A program made the translations under genes and the position numbers. DNA of 64,000 nucleotides from Lates calcarifer. Lineage: Eukaryota > Chordata > Actinopteri > Centropomidae. A model generated the notes under the pieces. That model searched no databases, had not been told where the DNA came from, and worked only from the letters and a program-made list of their open reading frames with translations. Positions 1-64,000 of the stretch are shown here, one piece after another; positions within the stretch are counted from its first letter, which is position 1; every line of letters begins with the position of its first letter. The DNA lies in NCBI RefSeq assembly GCF_001640805.2, contig NC_066856.1, forward strand, positions 1,125,937 through 1,189,936, in the 5' to 3' direction.

Positions 1-219
1 CTCACTTTCTGCCTCTGATGTAGCTGCAGTAGTTAAAGCTGAGTATGTGATATTGATCTACTATTGATTGAGTCAAATTTGTTCAAGCATTCACACACAC
101 TCTTCTCCCTGGCTGAACTACCTCCGCAGTCATCACTGCTCATCATTGCTATTCATTCACCTGTGAACTGTAACTGCTGTGTGAAGAATGTCACCTCTGT
201 GCTCGCCCTGTAACTGCAG
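1..219 (+). other. Intron upstream of exon w1 (partial)
   Basis: No exon is readable here. The interval ends in the acceptor ctgtaactgcag. The preceding minor-helix exon lies outside the window. Confidence 0.5.
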
Positions 220-53436
<53,217 letters not shown>

Positions 53437-54027
53437 ATAAAAATGAAAAAAGAAAAAAAAAAAAAGGACTTGATGGGGCCAGCAAAGAGAGTCAAGTTGA
53501 GACGTTTTGGGTACCACCAAACCCCATTCCTAGCCCCCCACCCTTTTCTATGCCACATGCAAGTTTTGAATAAGAGATGGTGTAGCAAACATGTCTTTCC
53601 ATGTATGTACGTGTAACCCAGGAAAATACTTGTTGCCCTTGTAGGGCTCGAACCACATGACTTAACCACGTTACGGAGCAAAGGTGAAGGACATTTGAAC
53701 GCGTGGCAGAGGAGGGTGAATCGGAGGTAACCAAGGGGGGGGGTCAGGCGACATAAGGGGACACAGACCTCCTCTCTGGATTCTCCAGGTGCTGTATGAA
53801 AACGACTACAATGGTGCTTGTTCAAAACACACAAAAGTATAAAGAGGTGCTAAGAAAAGAAGGTGTATTTTGATAATTATAAAAAACTGTAATTATTATT
53901 TTGTACAATACTGTTATTTCTGAATCCACTTTCAAAACTTGCATGTGTATCAGATTCTGCTTCTGGCTCTTTAATTTCAATGTTGGTTCAAAGATATACG
54001 GTGTAAGTTGAAGACATCATTCAATCA

Positions 54028-54093
54028 AATAAATTTATAATTCTGGTATTTTTTGTTCAACACATACTGTGTACCTGTCACAAAGCAAATAAA
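54028..54093 (+). promoter_or_regulatory. Proximal polyadenylation signals
   Basis: AATAAA occurs at 54028-54033 and 54088-54093, with T/GT-rich sequence within 60 bp downstream of the second. Use would give a 3' UTR of about 0.65 kb. Confidence 0.5.
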
Positions 54094-54765
54094 GTGAGCA
54101 TTCAAACAATTCTCCATTGCTAAATTAGACTGTATGCCCTTTGTATATATTGACAGTCCAAAGCTTGAGGTCATTTGCTGTTTTGCCCTTGTGACCATAG
54201 GTGAAACAACTGGAAGTATCACACCAGCACGTATACGATCAACATCTCCCACTAATGTTGTGATCCTGTGCTAGTAGGAAGCAATCATGGCATTCATTTT
54301 CCTTTATTTAATTCTATTTGTTGTCTCTTTCTGTTTTGTTTTCTGACAGGCTTTTTATTTTGGTTGTATACCTCAAACTTTCTTGATAACCTTTAAGATG
54401 CAAGGATGTTATGCCCTGTATATACCTTGGTTAAGCAATTAAGTTTATATATTTTGGGTGGGGATTTTTTAAAGAGAGAAATACATTAACTGTTAGACAT
54501 CCACTGTTCAAATCCTTCTGTGAATGCAATGAGAAGCCCTTTAGGTGACCCATTTTTGTAACTAAAATGAGAAAATGTTTTAATGTGCTTTTTATAGTTC
54601 ATTTAAATATTAAAAACTGGATTCAGTGAACTTAAATGTCTCAATGGTCTGTGTAAGATGACTTTGGAGTAGATCTACCTACTGTACATGTCAAATGCTT
54701 TAAATCAAGGATATGTTAATTCGACTAAGACTCTGGGCTGGTGCAATTCCATCTCTCTTGAAACC

Positions 54766-54771
54766 AATAAA
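54766..54771 (+). promoter_or_regulatory. Distal polyadenylation signal
   Basis: AATAAA in the context GAAACCAATAAAGTACC, followed by TTTTCCTTTCATT. This is the best candidate for the distal end of the transcript. Confidence 0.5.
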
Positions 54772-55410
54772 GTACCATCTTACAATATTTTCCTTTCATT
54801 CTGAGTACATGAATGGAAACAAGAATAAAATGTCTCCCTTTGTTTGTAATAGGAAGAATGAAAAAAAAAACACACCTGCCTGTTTGACTGCTCCTGTATT
54901 TGCTGCTTATTTCCATGTGGGGGATTAGCTGTGGACTTGGAGCTATGTTTCACTGTATCTGAGACTAATAAGTTTGTCTATTCAAAAAGCCCACACTCAC
55001 ACTCACACACAAAGCCACTTAATGCTGCTGGATAAGTATTTTTCTTTTCTTTTTTTCGTTCAAATGGCAGAAAACATCACTGCTTATTATATACAAAGGG
55101 TGTAAAGGCTTCAGTAGAGTTAGCGCAGTAATCTCAGCATATGTGTTACAGAGCTACATGTGTATTATCCTCTGTGACAAAAACCTTTTCAAGATGAATT
55201 GCAGTAGTAGAGACAGAGCGAGGTTCCCCACCATTCTGGAATCGCCTGTAAATGTTTTGATTGTTTCTGAAAGTAAAGCAGAAATGTGTGAGGAAGAACA
55301 CTGCGCAGAGAGTTGTGTACATCTTAAAGGTGAGAGGCTTGTTCTCACGTGTCACCCATGCTGTGGTAATTTCATACAGATGTTATACCATTCTCACATC
55401 TGTACAGTAA

Positions 55411-55620
55411 CCAGGAGCAGGTTAGCTTAGCTTAGCATCAAGACTGGAAACATAGAAACAGCTAGCCTGGCTCTATCCAAGGGATAAAAACACCCAGCAG
55501 CTCTAAAGCTCACTGATTAACATGGTGCTTGTCAAATCTCTTCAAAAGGTATCGTTAAAAACAGCTAGCTATGTTTATGCACAGGTTTAACATGGCACTA
55601 TTTACTGGTTCCTGGTTATT
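55411..55620 (+). mobile_element. Teleost interspersed repeat fragment, copy 1
   Basis: It contains GGTTAGCTTAGCTTAGCA, AAGACTGGAAACATAGAAAC, CAGCTAGCCTGGCTCTATCC and CTCTAAAGCTCACTGATTAA, a string I recognise from a repeat abundant in percomorph genomes. Class not assigned. No target-site duplication was found. Confidence 0.5.
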
Positions 55621-55974
55621 TGGCTTCTTTCTGGGTTTACAGATGGTCAGTCTTTTAAAGTGACCAGGCCATGACTAATGTTGGTTTCTATCAGAGATTT
55701 TCTTACAAATGTTTAGACAGTCAGATTTGGTGGAAGAGGCTCTGCTCTGTGAGGGAGTGTTCAAAGAGGATTCTACTGAGGGACTGAATCCCTCTTTAGA
55801 AATACGTAACTGAACATCAACCTTGGTTAAATCAATAATGCAAAATACACAGGAGAGCTGAATATTAATTAGTCTTTTTCTTCCTTACATTTCAAAGAAA
55901 AAAGAGAAGCTGTATCACAGTTGTAAAAGAAGTAGAAAGTTAGAAATACTTAAGATACTTTCATCATAAATTGA

Positions 55975-56100
55975 GCATTAGATGAGAAGGTTGAATATCA
56001 CTCTTATGTCTGTATAGTCAATATGACATCGCAGTCAACAGGCTAGTTTAACTAACAGCTGATCTGGCTCAGCATCTCTGAAGATCACTGATTAACACAG
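55975..56100 (+). mobile_element. Teleost interspersed repeat fragment, copy 2
   Basis: It contains TTAGATGAGAAGGTTGAATA, CTCTTATGTCTGTATAG and CAGCTGATCTGGCTCAGC, then TCACTGATTAACA. That last 13-mer is shared exactly with copy 1 (55510-55522 and 56085-56097). More decayed than copy 1. Confidence 0.5.
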
Positions 56101-59100
56101 CAGGACAAGAGTAAATTACACAAACATGATTATGTCACCTTCAATCACTGTCTTTTTTAGACTGTAATCCCTCCTGTGAACATTTATTATTAATATCATT
56201 ATTATTCATCACAAGCATTTCTTGGACACTTCCTAGGTTTTTAGCCTCTGCCATACTCTGTCACCACAGTTACTCAACTCTTCAGCTTTGGCAAATGAAT
56301 CTCTTTTGGTTGAAGTAAAACAGATAACTGTTGTGCACCAGCACAGGAATATCACTTCAGACACTGGAGTTAAAACTCCAGTATTCTGTGATATACAGAG
56401 AGATTTATGTGCTGCTCGTTTGGCAGTGAGGGTTTGGATGTAACAGGACGTTCATTTAAAGTCCAACAGTTTTCATCTGTTTTCATTGAAACTATCCTGT
56501 GTCCAAAGTGTTTCTAATTCCATCTCAGCTGAGCAGATTGTTGCAGCCACTCCACTGCAATCTTCTGAAACCTGTCTCTGCATGAAATATAAGGAAGAAA
56601 AAAAAACCTAATTAGTATTCAGTGTATCCTGTGTCTCCTTGAAACACATGTTAGCGATGGCCTGTGTCACTTCAAAGGATTGACCACCGCTAAACCTTTT
56701 ATTCTCTCCTCCAAGAGAAGAAATTCACATAATAACAAGTGACACGTCTGTGCAGAGCAGCAGAGAAATGGGCTTTGTGTTTTCTTTTTATCTTTCTCTC
56801 TTTGGGGTGGAGGTCTTTGTGGAGACGTAACCAAAGAAAATACTCATGTGGAACCACACATACAAGGAAAACAATCCAGAAATGCTCCCCATGGCTTCAG
56901 AGGAGAATTCAGCCCCACACTTGTGTTACTTTCAACTCGCTTCTGAGTCCTTTAACAAATGCCGTGTTTGTCTCAGGAGATTACTTGCATCCTTAATAGG
57001 TCTTTTTACATATTCAAGATGCACACTTCATTTAAATGAAGCAATCAAATTTCCATGAGTTGTTGTGAGAGATCATAGTAATAATCTCCTACATTATCAT
57101 ATAAATAAGTGTCACTTTTGCTATCCTTCATCGCTGATTGACAAAATACAATAGTGATTTCAAATATATCCACTTTGTAAGAGCCTCTGCATTTTCTGTT
57201 GTAAACACTGTGCTGTGGCTCCTTCCCTGGAAAAACTCTGTGGCCCACAGGAAGTGGTCCTTTCTGCTGAGTAAAGGAAGGAAGAAGCAAATATGATCAA
57301 GCAGATAAAGCAATGGATGATTGCTTATAAGTGTAGTGCAGAAACACCATGACAACAGCCTGTTAGCAACAAAGAGAGGATATGTCACTTTTCAAGATGC
57401 TACATTAAAATTGTCCAGTAGCAGAGACACACCTTGGGATTTTAATAGAAATCCCCTGTCCAGAGATTTCTGCTGGTCACTCCTCTCTCTCTCTCTCTAC
57501 AGCAGTTCTCTTTTATAACATGTAATACTTCTCAGTTTTATGTCCCTTAATGGCCACCATCCAGATCATAGTGACCAGTTTAACACAGCAATTTAGCCAA
57601 TACTTAAAACTATTGCACTTTTATATGCAGTTTACACATCTCCAAAGTTTCCAGGCTCTTACACTGACCTTATCACACTCTATTATATTGACTGTAACCA
57701 GAGACAGTTTGTTTTGGTTGAATGTACAGTATGTTAATAATTACAAGGACATCGCATGCCATGGAGCATTTAGCACTCTGCAGCACCCCTAGTTGCCCTA
57801 ACACAGAGGAGAGGAAAACCTATCTGTGGCGGTTCAAACTGCTCCTCAGTCCCTGTGGATCAGAAGACATGAGAAGATTACGCAGCACCCCTAGGGATCA
57901 CACAGGGACCTCACAGTCACAGTGGGTTTAAAGTGAAGCTGAGAACAGCTATCCTCCATCTGGACCCACAAAGGAACAATCAAACTCACTTTATATCACC
58001 TTCAGCTGTAATACAGGGGCTTTGTCTCAGGTCAAAACTGATTTTAGAAAAGAGCATCCAGGTCAAAATATATCTGACACTGTGGGGGTCAAACGCTTTA
58101 GCGACATACATTATCGGGACAAAGGCACCTCACACAGTAAATACAGTTAACAGATATGATTGCAATTTACCATTCCCTGTGTAGAATACATTAGATCCTG
58201 TCTTACAGACATCACATTTAAAGTCAGTGTTTTGTAATGTTTGTGTTTGTGAGCTGTTTAACTGTCTGACTTACTTCTCTGAGTCAGTGCTCAAAGGTCT
58301 TTGCTGATAAAAACACATTAATTACTGACATTCTGCAACAATAAGTTTTTTTCTCTTAAGGTCTGGTATTTGTAGCCACTGTGGCGTATTGTACTGACAG
58401 TGGTGAGATTACAATCTGACTGCTGAAAAATCACCTTTCTACCTCCTCCTACCAGCTATAATGTGACTCAAACTCTATTTTTCTGTTATGTTATTAACAC
58501 TTCAGTATTCTAATGTCACCTTTTTAAGAGGTAATTTCAGCTATTTGCAATTAGTGATAAAGAGAGGCTGAAAAAAGCCTAAATGTCAGCAGCAAATACA
58601 CACAGCCTGGAGCGCTTAATGCTGGTTGATGGCTTACTGAGTCACACCAGGAAAGTATATTGGAAAATTAATTAAATGTTTTGTATTGCTCAATTATCAG
58701 AATTTTGTTTTCAAGTAGAACAAGAATAATGGTCTTCATGATGTTCCACAAATAAATGCAATTTAGTTAAAAGGGCTTTAATTGAATACATTTCTGGGGC
58801 TAGGAGTTGTCAGAGTCACAGCAGGGGGGATGGACCGACGGCCACGGCAGCCCCTCAGGTTCACATGAGGCCAAGCAGCTGAGTGGCGGCTTTGCAGCTT
58901 TGATTTAAACTAACTGCAGTGGCAATTATGACCAACGCTCCTGACCAAAGACTGAAAATGTCTCCGCTCAAACCACCACCACAATCATTCCACAAAAACG
59001 TGAAATACAATAAAATCCCTCACTAATGCACTGATGTGTCGTGTCCTCCCCCTGTTTCATGTCATCCATATATTCTTCACTGATTGATTCTTCACCTTTG

Positions 59101-60439
59101 CTGCAGAACATATACAGCAGGGAGCATCTCCACATGACAGATGGCTCATCACCAGATGTACACTTCATTTTTAACTATTCCTACATGCCTCACCAAGCTG
59201 AAGCAGTGCATTACACATGCAGGCAGAGTGCTCAGTCAGCACAAACACAGACTGAGTGGCAATCATTTTAAAGCAGGATCCTGGGGCTCAGCTCCACACA
59301 GCCCTCAGAAAGGGGGCATGGGAAATCTGCTCAGTGTGGCTGGGAAACACACAGGACTTATCTTACATCCTGATCCCAACTACTCTGTCACCATGACACC
59401 CATACTTAGTAAACTTTGTGCGGATGTAATATGCTGTAAGCTATTTCTGTGACTCGGTTAATTAGCAGCCCCCAGCAGCCCGATGCCGCTGTTTCTCTAC
59501 AGAAGAGATAAAGGAGCTGATCAGCTACTGTGGGAGCCAGAGAGATGAAATTACTTTCATAACAATCGACAATTACATGTGTATATGTCACTGCCACATA
59601 TCTGCTATTCAGTCAAGGCCTTCCAGTCAGAGTCATGGAAGAGCCTGACTCTAATCACTCAGTTATTTATACACTTTACCTCAACTTTGAAAATATTCTA
59701 AACAAGTTCAAAACTCCAAATTAAGAGAAGGCAGAGATGAGAGGTTTGTGTCAGAAACACAGCTTCTGTCGTCTAAATATTCTCATCACACTCTGGAGGC
59801 ATCAGCAGCAAAACGGTGGATAAACGTCAGTCAAACACACAGGTATTTGGGATTTTCAAGGATTTAAGTAGATATGCATTTTTGCTAGAACATTTTCCCT
59901 CTCTGTAAATCAGGCACCTGCTGTGTAATATGGTGAGCTTTTGTTTTAAATGGAAAAAACAGTCACAAAGCTTAAGATAAATGAACCTATATTCTACGAA
60001 GAGACATTTAAAAAGAACAGCACAATGTTGTTCTCTGTCACCTGTATGAATTAACTGTGAAGACCTCTGTATGTTCATTCACGTTGATTTCAAATGAACT
60101 ACTTTTGTAGTGTTGGTGTTGATTCTACACTGGATATTTAAAATGCAAGTTAAACACATGAGGCAAGTCACTCATTTGTAATGCAAGAATGTTCAAGTAT
60201 TATATTCCCTTAGTATACACTGGGTGTGTGAAGGATGGAATGATGTGCATTCCCAGTGTAGAGCCAGATTCAGTAGAATTTAATTGGATCATATTTTAAC
60301 ATTCAGGCTTTTTAGCATTTTCATGTTACACCATATCTCATGTTATGATGTTACTGTCAATTGCAGCAAAGTATTTTTATGTTTTCTCATGTGTTATGTT
60401 AATGACATTCCTAAGAGTAGATGCAGTAACCAGAGGGCT

Positions 60440-60453
60440 CCAGCAGGGGGAGC
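60440..60453 (+). promoter_or_regulatory. CTCF-like motif
   Basis: CCAGCAGGGGGAGC matches 13 of 14 positions of the vertebrate CTCF core as remembered. It lies about 5.7 kb beyond the gene end, where an insulator would be plausible. Motif only. Confidence 0.5.
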
Positions 60454-61599
60454 ACAGAGCTGTAAAGGGGGTGCATCACTTCCTGTCAGTCATTAAACAC
60501 CTGAGCTGAAGGAAGGTTATGTCTGCCATAACCTTTCATACAAATATCCCAAATATCTGCCCTTGGGGTTAGTCCCTTCATAATAACACTCCATGTTTTG
60601 TAAGTGTGTTAGTTGGATGTGTGTACATGCTTAGGACAATATTTGGAATCAAGTATGTTTGTGTATTGTGGAGAAATTCAGTGGATTATCTTGCAACCAT
60701 TAAACTAGCCACCTGAAGCTAACCTGTGATGCTAACCACACCAGCCAGTATGGTATAGTACAGTTGCTAAGGAAACGGCCACTTGGCTGCTGTTACAGTA
60801 TATTTAGTGAATTGCTGTGCTTGTTTGTTTTACATGTTTCATGTTATGTCTGATGTTCAACCTGGAAACAATGACATGAATGTTATAGAATAGACATGTT
60901 AGCTTGTCGTGATAAAGCTACATCTGTGGTCATATTTCAGTTTGATCCGTTTCAGTACTGTAGGTGTTTAACCAGGGAACTGAGCACACTGACACTTGTA
61001 GATCTGTGTTCATTGTATGAGGTTATCATGAGTCAGTCATTACACGCGCGTTAAATAGAGTTTGTGTCCATCATCTTTCAGTGAATCTCCTTCCTTGTCA
61101 GGCCGTTTACAGATGCTGCCCCTGACATGTGTTAGTGAGTATTTTGAGTATTGGTTGTTGGGCACTGTTCAGACCACAGACTGCAGGACATACCAACACA
61201 GTATACAGGTATTCAGTGGCAATTAAAGAATATGCATTATTATCCTCCCAAAGTTTTGAAGCTGTAAGCTACATAAAATCTTATGAAATCAATGAATTGT
61301 TTGTATTTAACTTACTGTGACTTCTGTTGATGCTACATGTGTATTATTTTTAATTTTAATATATAAAACCCCTGTGTATGCTGTATAATGACAGCAGCAG
61401 AAATAAAAAAAATAACCTGGTGACAAAAAAGGTATTTAAATAACGGTGCAATTAGTAACACTAACAGGTACTAAAAGTTGTGTATCTAGCAGTCAGGAAT
61501 CAGGAGTAATATCCACTGGCTAACAGCTAACAGCTGTCTACTGTCTAGTACATGACAAATCCAGCACGCCTGAGCTCTGTGGTCTTTGGTATTGTTCGG

Positions 61600-61800
61600 T
61601 GTATGGGTTGCAGCTCAGCTTGAACAGGAAGTGTTGGGTTGAGCAGCAGTCGAATCGTCATCATGCCATACCACCAGACAGTTTCTTTCCTCAGGCTGTG
61701 AGACCACTGCATTCATCCTCCACTCTCATCCACAAAAACAGTTTTTATGACTTGATTATTTATTTATTCATTTACATAAATTTAGTTTTTTAAGAGCATA
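61600..61800 (+). mobile_element. Possible LINE 3' terminal fragment
   Basis: The frame contains DSFFPQAVRPLHSS, similar in pattern to the SF-P-AVRLLN end of some fish LINE polyproteins, followed by an AT-rich tail with TTTATTTATTTATTCA. Weak support and no reverse-transcriptase core. Confidence 0.5.
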
Positions 61801-62188
61801 GAGAGATTACATCTGTAATTGCGTTATACAGGTTTGTTTTGCATAATGGTAATTGACAATAAGAGCTCAGCAGTCAGGACAGTGAAGCTTTTGTCAGTGT
61901 CAGATTTTAGAGTGCAGTCAGAGGCTGTTTTCTAGAGGCAGAATGTAGCAGTGTAAACTGGATTCATATCAAACTCAAAAATACCAGGAGAAAATGTTGG
62001 GTTGTCCATTTTGGGTCAGGACTAGTGAAGATCAGCTCTATATGTGAGGCTGCGTGACTCAGTCTGTTCTCTCAGAGAAAGAGCTAATGATTTGACAAAT
62101 AGTTGCTACATGTGAGTGGTGTACTGCGTGGTCTTTTTTTTAAAAAACTCTTCTTCAAATGACTGCAGGGACAGTAGTACAGCCATTT

Positions 62189-62265
62189 AAGGAATAGTTT
62201 TGGGAAACACATTTTGTCCCTCTCACTGCTTTGTGGTAAATATGAAGGAGTCACTTCTGTGTTTC
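62189..62265 (+). mobile_element. Possible 5' fragment of the same interspersed repeat
   Basis: TTAAGGAATAGTTTTGGGAA, then TGGTAAATATGAAGG, resembles the start of the family seen at 55411 and 55975 as I remember it. Short and diverged. Confidence 0.5.
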
Positions 62266-64000
62266 TTTACTGGCTCAGTATGACATGTTCTGTTGTGGGA
62301 ACTCATCAAAAAGGTTTTCTGTTCCCCAGTGTGGCTCTCAGTGTGACAGACCTACACTGGAGGGAACTTATCAGCTTATCAGGGTTATTGTTCCAATAAC
62401 ATTTCTACAGGAATACTTATTATACATAAACAGTTATGTTCAGCTGATTGTTAATAGACACCATCTCTTCCTGCAGTATACCAGTGTAGCTTCCTGATCC
62501 AGTGCCTGCAGTGGTAATGATATGAAAGATAGTGACTTTCAGCAGAGAGGTGTGTAAGATTTTTGTGGATCCGCTGGACATCATTCACTCTCAGAACATC
62601 CTCGGAGAAAAACCTGGGACAGCTATGAATGATTCAGTGGACAGAATGACTCTTCTGTGGTATCCCTGAACCGGTACCCAGAGTATACAGTCTTGTTCTG
62701 TGTTTGCCTTTCAAAATCCTCAAGTGGACTTCAAGGCCATGTTTAAAAGGGGAGATAAAGAAGCGGTGGGAGTGATCAGAGGCACACCAAGTGATTGTGA
62801 ACAAGCCCTAAGGCACATGCCAAGGCTCCCCTCGTTAGAAAACCTGAGAGACTGTCAACAGCAGATCCACTGGGACCCATAACAAAGCTCACCCCATGCA
62901 ATGCTTCAAAGACATGCTCTCATTTGAATAAGTTCAGATGAGCCCTGCTTTGCTTTCTGCCATCATGTGTCCAGGGTATCATAGCTGTGCATGGCAATGA
63001 ATCCTGAGCAGGACAACAGGCTCTCTGACCTCCCTACCAATAAATCCTGGTGCATCTACCCGGGAGGTAGTGAGCCGGTGCGCGCTTAAATAGCAGGTAA
63101 GGGACAAGCGTGAAGATTGTGTTTACCAGCCAAGGACAAGGGAGGCAAATCTTAGAAGGCAGGGAGACAGCGCAGAATAGATCTTGGCAGCACCTGTTAA
63201 AACATTTAACAGGTAGACTTTTCAAAAGCCATTTCTTTACTTGAAAGGCTGAGAGTAGATCTTAGGAAAATAGAAGCAGAGGAAGAGGAATGGCCAACAC
63301 AAGGAGGGGAATAGATCTCTGTGTTCATATTTAATTAATAATGTTGGAACAAGGATTAAGTGAGGCTGTGGAGAACAGCTGCATCTCACTAAAACAATGC
63401 CTCAATAATAATTTAATAATGCTGCTATGGTTCAGCCTGAGCAGTGTGGGTGTATCCTGAATGAAAATATATTGAGTGAAGGTTGTTGTGGTCTTTGAGG
63501 CAGACCCTGCATGTCTGTGTGTGACTGGCTGCACAATTGATTCAGTGAATTATTAATTCTCTGAAAATGCTGTGGGTAGTTGATTGGGCAATTACCACAA
63601 TATGTGTGTCTCTCTCTGTGTTGATATTCTTTACTATTGATTTCTCCTTTTTTTTTGTTGCTCTTTCACTCTGTTTGGGAAGATAAAGTCAGGATTAAAT
63701 TAGTAAATGCTTAATGAGCAGTCAAGCTTTATTCTGGTTGATTTGGTTTTACATTTTATAATCACTGTTTTCCAGGAATCTTATGCACAATCATTTAATG
63801 ATTCCTTTCATGTACATGTGCTGTTTGGTGGTTGAGTTTCCATGTTATATGGGTACCATACACAATTACCTTGGGCAAGAATAAAAAAGACATGAACATG
63901 GCTCAGATGGCTGCAAAGACTGAGACAAAAACCCCCATAAGAATCTAAGATGCTTCCCTGTCGTCACAGTTATGAGAAATTTGTTGTCTCTGAGATAAGT

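Larger units (their letters stand above)
53437..54790 (+). other. col11a1: col11a1 3' untranslated region (inferred extent)
   Basis: AT-rich sequence after the ancestral stop. It contains three plausible poly(A) hexamers (54028, 54088, 54766) and two TGTATATA Pumilio-type octamers (54142-54149, 54417-54424). The end is inferred from the last hexamer, and earlier ends are possible. A stretch of A residues follows the stop codon (about 53440-53465). Confidence 0.5.
54791..64000. other. Intergenic region downstream of col11a1
   Basis: 9.2 kb with no frame above about 105 codons showing family signatures, and no spliced gene recognised on either strand. It contains three fragments of an interspersed repeat (about 55411-55620, 55975-56100, 62189-62265), a possible LINE end (61600-61800) and a CTCF-like motif (60440-60453). 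Confidence 0.5.

Noticed and set aside
57780..57894. 13-bp direct repeat GCAGCACCCCTAG at 57780-57792 and 57882-57894
   Set aside because: Too short to indicate a target-site duplication or LTR, and no element lies between the copies.
62700..62882. Frame beginning MFAFQNPQVDFKAMFKRGDKE
   Set aside because: Looks protein-like in composition but matches nothing I know and is short, so not called as a gene.
54791..64000. A second gene downstream (for example an olfactomedin gene, a neighbour of COL11A1 in mammals)
   Set aside because: No olfactomedin or other exon could be read on either strand.

Overview
The window is vertebrate genomic DNA, most likely from a teleost fish. It carries the 3' four-fifths or so of one large, intron-rich gene on the plus strand: a fibrillar procollagen alpha-1(XI) chain, orthologous to COL11A1 (teleosts usually keep col11a1a and col11a1b; the copy cannot be decided here). 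The assignment rests on reading 59 consecutive GT-AG exons and comparing the conceptual protein, from memory, with human COL11A1. The telopeptide [10 protein letters not shown], the order of every Gly-X-Y exon, the post-helix [21 protein letters not shown] and [16 protein letters not shown] all fit alpha-1(XI) better than alpha-1(V).

Layout. Bases 1-219 are intron. Exons w1-w4 (220-2309) encode the end of the minor triple helix and the hinge. Exon w5 (2442-2525) is the N-telopeptide. Exons w6-w55 (3498-49418) encode the major triple helix, in exons of 54, 45, 108, 90 and 36 bp that all begin with a Gly codon in phase 0. Exons w55-w59 (49172-53436) encode the C-telopeptide, a furin-like site and the C-propeptide. 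The 3' UTR probably runs to about 54790. The remaining 9 kb is intergenic, with only old repeat fragments and no convincing gene.

The reading frame is not intact. Exon w43 is 107 bp instead of 108 because one base is missing near 40336, which leads to a stop in exon w50. The last exon has one extra G at 53358/53359, which replaces the final 25 residues, including the last propeptide cysteine. A helix glycine is replaced by alanine in exon w36 (33616-33618). Otherwise the splice sites, exon sizes and helix length (338 triplets once w43 is corrected) are as expected. Two local consensus errors are the simplest explanation for the frameshifts, with a recently inactivated paralogue as the alternative.

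Introns and flank hold many CA/GT and CT microsatellites (several abutting splice acceptors), a degraded LINE reverse-transcriptase tail on the minus strand (10290-10840), a tRNA-derived SINE with a 15-bp target-site duplication (31761-32004), and several blocks that look like conserved non-coding elements. No prokaryotic features, tRNA or rRNA genes, CRISPR arrays or novel multi-gene system were seen.
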